Source: Candidatus Abawacabacteria bacterium
Lineage (GTDB): Bacteria; Patescibacteriota; Gracilibacteria; RBG-16-42-10
Length of the DNA stretch: 57,663 nucleotides
Assembly: GCA_016207805.1 (NCBI GenBank)
Contig: JACQZO010000013.1
Location: 1-57,663 of the forward strand
Direction of reading: 5' to 3'
The stretch's first letter is position 1, and every line of letters starts with the position of its first letter. Shown here in pieces: positions 52,222 through 57,663 of the stretch. The notes under the pieces are model-generated. The model was not told the origin of the DNA and did not search any database. It worked only from the letters and a program-made list of their open reading frames with translations. The position numbers and the translations under genes are program-made.

Positions 52222-52773
52222 ATGTCTCTCGCCCCAACATGGAATCTCTTTATTCTTATCCTTTTCACGGTCATTGTAGCATATAGTTTGATTATCGGAG
52301 CGGGGAGAACGGCAAAAATAATTATTTGTTCTTATATTGCGATCTTAGCTGCTGACGGCTTAGGAAACTTATTATACATGTTTTTGACCAATCCTAATCG
52401 AGTATTTTCTTTGGTAGCAGTACAGTCCGCAAGTCAGTCATTGGTGGGCTTTAAAATTTTACTTTTTATTGGCTTAATTATCCTCTTTGCTTTACGAGGA
52501 GGCTTTGATGCCACGATAGAACCTAAAGGCTCGTCGATCTGGGTATTTCTCATCAACTCGGTGCTGGGCATATTAAGTGCTGGTTTGATAGTAAGTGCTA
52601 TTTTAGTCTATTTCTCTGGTGGCTCGTTTTTGCCGAGCATTGGTTTTACACCAACCGAATTAGCCAAAAATATTTACGAGCAATCGCCGTTGGCTAGACT
52701 GATGATAGACCAAAATAGTCTGTGGTTTTCTCTGCCGGGCCTGGCTTTACTGTTGAGATCGCTAATTGGCTGA
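52222..52773 (+). CDS. Membrane protein, CvpA-like in layout
   Basis: 183 residues with four or five hydrophobic helices (about 8-25, 30-52, 78-96, 114-138, 165-182). The pattern of helices and the short cytosolic loops recalls CvpA-type proteins, but no decisive motif is seen. Function unknown. Confidence 0.5.
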   Translation: MSLAPTWNLFILILFTVIVAYSLIIGAGRTAKIIICSYIAILAADGLGNLLYMFLTNPNRVFSLVAVQSASQSLVGFKILLFIGLIILFALRGGFDATIEPKGSSIWVFLINSVLGILSAGLIVSAILVYFSGGSFLPSIGFTPTELAKNIYEQSPLARLMIDQNSLWFSLPGLALLLRSLIG

Positions 52774-52814
52774 CAGAGACAAAAGCCAGCTACTAATTTT
52801 TAGATTGCTAAGTT

Positions 52815-53681
52815 ATGACTGGTGAAATTGTCCAAGTTCGCACTCAAGATGATTTAATTCTTAGTGGATTATATAGTTATGGTGAAAAGGGAAAGCCATT
52901 GATCATTCATATTCATGGCTATAGTGGTACTTTTTATACCAATAAATTTATTCATGTAATTGCTGAGCAATTAGCGCAGCGCGGCATGGGATTTTTGACA
53001 GTTGAGACTCGCGGTTCATATGAGAAGCATGATTTGCCAGCATATGGTAAAGGATATTCTGAATATGGTGGTTTTCTAGAACTATTAGAAGAGGCCTATC
53101 AAGATATTGATGCTTGGATTAGTTTCGCTCTGAAGCAAGGTTGCCAAAATATTGTATTACAGGGACATTCTTTAGGTACATATAAAATCATTCGTTACCT
53201 TTTTGAGGGGAAAAAAGCGGGAAATGTGAAAAAGTTAATTTTACTTTGCCCATTCGATAAACAAGGAATAATAGAAAAAGCTTCTCAAGGTAAATGGCCT
53301 GAATATTTACACCAAGCAAAAGAGAACATGGCTCAAGGTAATGGTCAAGACATGATCCCTACTACCTGGGGAAGTGTTCCCTTAAGCTATCAGACTTTTG
53401 TTTCTTGGTATCAAGAAAATGAATTGAACAAAATCTTTGATCTCTATCAGCCGAATTATCATTCTTCGGTATTAGCTCAAGTAACATTACCAGTGAAGCT
53501 GATTGTGGGAGATAAGGATGAGATTTTGTTTGCTGGTGATCCCAATCCTGCCTTTACTCTAGAACGAATTAGAAGTCAATTTCCCCATGGAGAAGCACAA
53601 TTAATTGCTGGTGCTCGCCATTCTTTTCGTGATTGTGAGCAAGAAGTTGCTGCTAGTGTTACTCAGTTTGTGAATACTTGA
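52815..53681 (+). CDS. Alpha/beta hydrolase
   Basis: 288 residues. The oxyanion and first strand segment LIIHIHGYSG, nucleophile elbow VLQGHSLGTYK with the catalytic Ser near 118, Asp in LIVGDKDEIL and His in GARHSFRD near 265. An alpha/beta hydrolase resembling acylaminoacyl peptidase or esterase types. Substrate unknown. It converges with the next gene, seven bases apart. Confidence 0.85.
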   Translation: MTGEIVQVRTQDDLILSGLYSYGEKGKPLIIHIHGYSGTFYTNKFIHVIAEQLAQRGMGFLTVETRGSYEKHDLPAYGKGYSEYGGFLELLEEAYQDIDAWISFALKQGCQNIVLQGHSLGTYKIIRYLFEGKKAGNVKKLILLCPFDKQGIIEKASQGKWPEYLHQAKENMAQGNGQDMIPTTWGSVPLSYQTFVSWYQENELNKIFDLYQPNYHSSVLAQVTLPVKLIVGDKDEILFAGDPNPAFTLERIRSQFPHGEAQLIAGARHSFRDCEQEVAASVTQFVNT

Positions 53682-53688
53682 AAAGAAA

Positions 53689-54762
53689 TTACCGATTCAA
53701 AATTGCCTGGGTCTTGAGCCAAGTGTCATGAATTTTGATTGCTGCCTCATAGTGGCTGAAAAATAAAGAAATTTGTTGCTTAATATTGAAGATGGAGCCG
53801 TCATTATGCTGGGGAATAGGCTTGCCATCTCGTAATAATCGTTGGGTAGCTTTGGCAGCTACTAGCGTGTTTTCAGCAGCATTAGCAGTGCTTTGCCACA
53901 AACTTGAGCTAAATGCAGTCTGCGTATCGAGTTGGGGAATGACAATAGTTACCAGTTTCTTTTGAGCTTGAGCTAGCTGCGGGATAATTATGGTCACTTG
54001 CTCTATGTCTAATGGTTCACTACTAATAACATGTTCTAACGCCTTCATCTGGTAACGCAAATCACGGGTAATATAGGCGTATGAACTTTTGTCTGTGATT
54101 ATCTTTAATTTGTCTTCATCTAATCTCTGATCGGTGGTGAACCAAAGATTATGTAATTTGCTTTCTTTAGCTAAATATTCATGAAAGGCTAGGGTGAGAG
54201 TAGGATCCGTTTCCTTACCTTTAACGAATTTGTCATCTAGAAAATCTTTCTGTTTATAATAAGGAGTAATCTCACTAAGCAAACGGGTTACTTGATCACC
54301 AGCTGTGATATAAGCACGGATAATTTCACTAGTAGCATCGCCATTCGAGCTGATGACTTTATTCAATTCTTTTTGACAATCTCGCCAATCAGCTTCATTT
54401 GCATAGCCTTGAAAATGTGTTTGCTCCGGCGAAGCAAATTTTACTTGCGTAGAATAAGCTTTGATTGTTGCTGATATCTGTCTGCCACCTTTACGCAAGC
54501 ATTGTTCTATAGATTTTAACGTATTCTCTAAAGCGGTGCTGGTATTAGTAACTGCACTGGATGAAGAACTACTTGTCGGTTGAGCTGTAGCGGCTGGTCG
54601 AGATGATTCCATGGGGACTATAGCCATTCCATTAGTAGCAATAAAATTAATTAATAGGGGATACAAATAAACCCCTATACCTAAGAGGATGATAAACAGA
54701 ATGAATTTAACCGGTACCGGTGATCGGGGATTGTTGTTCGCTGAAAGATAATTATTGTCCAT
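53689..54762 (-). CDS. Membrane-anchored hypothetical protein
   Basis: 357 residues. A basic N terminus and one membrane helix (about 18-45) precede a Ser/Thr/Ala-rich linker (SSRPAATAQPTSSSSSSAV). A long helical ectodomain follows with one CLRKGG segment and few aromatic residues. It looks like an outward-facing protein of unknown function. Confidence 0.6.
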   Translation of the reverse strand: MDNNYLSANNNPRSPVPVKFILFIILLGIGVYLYPLLINFIATNGMAIVPMESSRPAATAQPTSSSSSSAVTNTSTALENTLKSIEQCLRKGGRQISATIKAYSTQVKFASPEQTHFQGYANEADWRDCQKELNKVISSNGDATSEIIRAYITAGDQVTRLLSEITPYYKQKDFLDDKFVKGKETDPTLTLAFHEYLAKESKLHNLWFTTDQRLDEDKLKIITDKSSYAYITRDLRYQMKALEHVISSEPLDIEQVTIIIPQLAQAQKKLVTIVIPQLDTQTAFSSSLWQSTANAAENTLVAAKATQRLLRDGKPIPQHNDGSIFNIKQQISLFFSHYEAAIKIHDTWLKTQAILNR

Positions 54763-55010
54763 AGAAAGTGAATGACCTTTTTTAGCATAGTTCTTGGCAG
54801 ATAAGGTAGCAAATTAATATTGATTCTGCATAATTTATTCTTTATTACTAGTTTATTTTTTATCAGTGATCTTTCATTTTTTGGCTCCCACTCTTGGTTT
54901 CCTTGCGAACTTGGAAAGACGCCTCAGAACATACTAAGTACTTCGTTAAAATGATCCATCTATCTAACTAAATTAGGTGATGCTATAATTAAAGGAAATA
55001 ATAATTTCCA
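54763..55010. promoter_or_regulatory. Intergenic region with an extended -10 promoter
   Basis: The divergent region of 248 bases contains TGCTATAAT at 54981-54989, an extended -10 box about 22 bases before the next ATG, without a good -35. A segment GGCTCCC...CTTGCGAACTT at about 54881-54910 recurs at 56434-56463, beyond the next gene. Confidence 0.45.
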
Positions 55011-56375
55011 ATGGGAGTACGATTGCCCGACAATCCACCAGAGCATACGGCAAGCCCAGAAAAGCCATCAAGAAGACGATTTTTACATGCGATATTTGCT
55101 GGGGCTGCAGTTGTCTCAGACAGTGCTATCCGAAGACATATAGGAACATTAACTGAAGAGAAAGAAGCAAAAAGAGAGCGCTTACCATTAGTTCCTGGTA
55201 AATCTTTGATTGAGCAATTAAGGTCTAAAGACATTTTTCCAGTAGCTCATGAATGGTCAGTTGCTGCAAGCGCTGAAGCTTTCGTAGATATTGGCCAGTC
55301 ATTCTTAACGATACCCGCTGCTAGAGACCTAAGGAAACAAGAAGTAATTAAAATACTTTGCCCAGCTTCTGGCTATCTTATTTCTCCGTTAGAAATTGCT
55401 TTTACAATTGCTCAAGAAGCTCCGGATGTGAAGTGCTTTGAATACACTATGACTGAGATTGGATCCAAATATTTTGAAAGTATTGATGAACATATTAGGA
55501 GATTAGTAGAGCACGGTACAAACTTTTCAGATCTACATATAACAATCGAACAACATCCTGAAGTTGCTACTGGTGCTAAAAGAAAACTTATTACTTTTGA
55601 ATGTCATCTACCGCCTCAAAGAAAAGTTCTAATCAAAATAAATTTTGAGCTCAACATGAGTGGAGAAACTTATTACCGGCATGAAGCTGCTAGGGAAAGC
55701 GATATCTGGGTGTTTCATGATTTAGGTGAAGTACAGGCTCCTTCAGGAGTTTTGAGCCGAAGTAATGAAGCAAAGGGAGAAGTATATATTATGGTAGATC
55801 ATGCATCTCGAGGATCCTTAACAAACAAAAGACATTTTTGGGTTAATCAATTAACACCATCCCCTAACGACCCAGCGCCTTTGGGCTCATACCTTAGACG
55901 TAATCCAATAAATTATCAGGGCGTTGCAGCTATCCGAGCCCGTTCTGACAAGCATCCATATGGATGTGGGCATAATCACTTTGATTCCCCAGGTCGTAGA
56001 GCAAGAGCATCTTACTGGGCTTCAAGCTCAACAGTAGGGATTTTAGAAGTTGATACACGCTTATTACAGATTGTAAATAATTGTGGCGGTGAATATATGT
56101 TACAAATATATGCAATGTTATTACAGTCTGAAAGATTTGATGAATATTTCCCATATGAGACTTTTGAGCAAAATAGTCTTCCCCTAATTGACCAATTCAT
56201 TACCAAACTTAGCTTCATCTCAGATCATGAAGCTCAAGACACATTATTCTCTGTAGCTCAAAGTTACCTCCTTGCAATGCGCAATGAAGTAATGAGAGCC
56301 AAAGGTGAAGAAAAGGCACGTTTAGTTGACCAAAGAATAAGTGCCTTAAGAACGTGGCGTAACAGTAACTATTAA
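55011..56375 (+). CDS. Hypothetical protein with possible twin-arginine-like N terminus
   Basis: 454 residues, unrecognised. Residues 20-40 (SRRRFLHAIFAGAAVVS) resemble a twin-arginine signal: S-R-R-R-F-L and a moderately hydrophobic stretch. No tatABC gene is visible in the window, so this may instead be a membrane anchor. The middle has strands and the segments HPYGCGHNHFDSPGRR (about 308-325) with clustered His and Cys, possibly metal-binding. The C-terminal part is helical. Lower-complexity intergenic DNA surrounds it and a similar 30-base segment lies on each side. Confidence 0.55.
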   Translation: MGVRLPDNPPEHTASPEKPSRRRFLHAIFAGAAVVSDSAIRRHIGTLTEEKEAKRERLPLVPGKSLIEQLRSKDIFPVAHEWSVAASAEAFVDIGQSFLTIPAARDLRKQEVIKILCPASGYLISPLEIAFTIAQEAPDVKCFEYTMTEIGSKYFESIDEHIRRLVEHGTNFSDLHITIEQHPEVATGAKRKLITFECHLPPQRKVLIKINFELNMSGETYYRHEAARESDIWVFHDLGEVQAPSGVLSRSNEAKGEVYIMVDHASRGSLTNKRHFWVNQLTPSPNDPAPLGSYLRRNPINYQGVAAIRARSDKHPYGCGHNHFDSPGRRARASYWASSSTVGILEVDTRLLQIVNNCGGEYMLQIYAMLLQSERFDEYFPYETFEQNSLPLIDQFITKLSFISDHEAQDTLFSVAQSYLLAMRNEVMRAKGEEKARLVDQRISALRTWRNSNY

Positions 56376-56414
56376 AAAACACCCTTATTTTTAAGTGTAA
56401 GGATGAGAATAAGA

Positions 56415-56432
56415 CGAATCCCGGCGGATTCG
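56415..56432. terminator. Hairpin after the 55011-56375 gene
   Basis: CGAATCC, loop CGGC, GGATTCG: a perfect 7-bp stem 39 bases past the stop codon. No T-tract follows, so it is a probable RNA stabiliser or weak terminator. Confidence 0.45.
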
Positions 56433-56594
56433 TGGCTCCCCTTACTGTTCAGCTTGCGAACTTTTGGCGTGATGTCCTTAAAAAAATAGTAGAAGAGGTT
56501 GTGCGTTTCCAATCATGTTTTAAACTGGTTACTGCTAGAGATTAGTTAGCGGCATGTGTTAAAAAGTGCTACACTCCTACCTCTGTTTTAATGT

Positions 56595-57461
56595 ATGAGA
56601 TTACCTTCTTCTCCATCGAAAGTATCAACTGACTCTTCCCAACCCTCAGGAAGCTGGATAGAGCGAACAGCGATAGTGTTAGTACTTATTGGAATAGGAG
56701 GTAAATGTGTAGACACTTACTTTGCAGCGTCGCCCCCAGTGAGAGCACGTACTCGTCATCATCAAGTGTTTCATGAATGGCGTCCCTATAGTCGTGCACC
56801 GGCCAATCCTGCTGATTTTACAGTTGCTGAGCCTATATTTCCCAATGATATTGCCACAGGAAATCCTGAATCAGCAGAAGTTGTGGAAGAAATTCCAACT
56901 GAAGTATTAGAAGAAACTGGGAATACTGTAGTTATGGAAATGTTGCAAGATGGTTCACTTGCGGGATTTTATCGTAGACCGAGAAACTTTGAAGCTGAGT
57001 TGAGAAGAAGAATATCAGAGCTATTGCCACCTAATGCACCTTTAGAGATTGCTACTACAGAAGCTTTAATGTTTTTAGAAAATAATGCAGAGGCAACTGC
57101 TGAGGCTGGTGACAAGAGAAGTGCTGCTTATATGATCAATCTAACTTCTCACAACACGCAGAGAGCAGTTGAGATAGCAATGAGTGGAGGAGACTTTGAA
57201 ACTGCTATAAATATTCTTCGTGCACAAATTGGTGCTGTCATTAGCGAGCCAGGTTATTTTTATCGTTCCTGTTTTGATGCTCATCCGGACTACATTGATA
57301 GCTTGTGGTCATTATTTAACGCGCAGGAACGAGAGTGGGTATATCAAGGGTTATGGTTTAGCATTCGGATGGCCAGAGATGATCTAGATGGTATTCGGTC
57401 ACCACTTTTAGAAGGATATCAACGTATAATGCGTTTATATTTTCCTGATCGACAAGGATAG
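56595..57461 (+). CDS. Membrane-anchored hypothetical protein
   Basis: 288 residues, unrecognised. One helix (about 24-42) after a Ser-rich cytosolic stub. An extracytoplasmic Pro/Ala/Glu-rich linker (65-110) follows, then a helical domain with Tyr/Phe-rich ends. Preceded by a TGCTACACT extended -10-like box. Its compositional character is similar to the preceding gene. Confidence 0.55.
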   Translation: MRLPSSPSKVSTDSSQPSGSWIERTAIVLVLIGIGGKCVDTYFAASPPVRARTRHHQVFHEWRPYSRAPANPADFTVAEPIFPNDIATGNPESAEVVEEIPTEVLEETGNTVVMEMLQDGSLAGFYRRPRNFEAELRRRISELLPPNAPLEIATTEALMFLENNAEATAEAGDKRSAAYMINLTSHNTQRAVEIAMSGGDFETAINILRAQIGAVISEPGYFYRSCFDAHPDYIDSLWSLFNAQEREWVYQGLWFSIRMARDDLDGIRSPLLEGYQRIMRLYFPDRQG

Positions 57462-57663
57462 TAAAAAAAGTGCTTTATCGGTCATCCTACAATAAAACTT
57501 TTGCGCTTTTCTTATTCTTGTTCTTATCCTGATCCTTCGAGCACCGTAAAAATTACTTCTTCTAAGGGAGAAGGTATGAGGGGAGGATAAGACTAACTAT
57601 ATTGTCAAAGGTGTTCGTTTGACATAGAGACGGTCATGTTTGATGAGGGAAAAAATACGTTCA
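57462..57663. other. Terminal stretch without a visible gene
   Basis: About 200 bases after the last gene. It contains C/T-rich and G/A-rich tracts (around 57562-57590) but no coding region, clear promoter or hairpin that I can support. Confidence 0.4.

Noticed and set aside
1..57663. CRISPR arrays or cas genes
   Set aside because: No regularly spaced direct repeats with unique spacers and no Cas motifs were seen; the tandem units found are contiguous or degenerate.

Overview
The window looks like chromosome from an uncultivated Candidate Phyla Radiation (Patescibacteria) bacterium, probably of the Parcubacteria side. This is inferred from AT-rich DNA, very tight gene packing, few recognisable Shine-Dalgarno sites (many starts are simply preceded by T-rich sequence), a bS6 protein with a long low-complexity tail, a stand-alone PolA-type 5'-3' exonuclease, a sigma-region-4/HARE-HTH protein, LemA/HtpX and ruvAB/ligA, and many small orphan proteins. 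TGA is used as stop, so this is not a Gracilibacteria/SR1 code. I had no database access, so the phylum is inference.

Layout. 1-381: no convincing gene. 382-5108: murD, a small acidic zinc-ribbon protein, a threonine-synthase-like PLP enzyme, an ATP-grasp ligase and an orphan. 5189-10016: a six-gene forward cluster of nucleotide chemistry: HIGH-type nucleotidyltransferase, dCMP deaminase with an unusual N-terminal domain, two paralogous HIT proteins flanking an aminotransferase, and a thymidylate synthase fused to an MtrA-like domain. The deaminase and synthase can be read as dCMP to dUMP to dTMP; the roles of the HIT proteins and the aminotransferase are open. 10086-14988: GerMN lipoprotein, a pair of related orphans, a YqeG-like HAD phosphatase, DUF3592, transglutaminase-like and CYTH proteins. 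15023-17830: ABC exporter, then a SET-domain protein transcribed divergently from a 47-residue Lys/Ala-rich histone H1-like protein.

18121-20612: two surface proteins (SLH protein with a possible metalloprotease tail, two-domain lipoprotein). 20641-28349: a reverse-strand accessory block (hydrolase, frameshifted dehydroquinate-synthase-like gene, methyltransferase-like protein, HIT, Nudix, Mrr-like nuclease, lysine-less PLP-fold protein). It is punctuated by three copies, plus one remnant, of an intergenic repeat that still carries an opposite-strand coding signature. 28474-32447: PEP-synthase-like remnant, small ORFs, and a large serine recombinase whose 3' end overlaps a tRNA-Leu gene.

32513-54762: mostly housekeeping: CtpA, YmdB, Lgt-like protein, 5'-3' exonuclease, rpsF-ssb-rpsR, trmD, glycosyltransferase, DUF721, ruvAB, YqeY, sigma-like factor, subtilase, ligA, deacetylase, htpX, lemA, a PH-like membrane protein, hydrolase. 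Scattered through it are palindromic elements with arms made of short degenerate tandem repeats; one such repeat lies inside the trmD coding sequence. 55011-57461: two orphan exported or membrane proteins.
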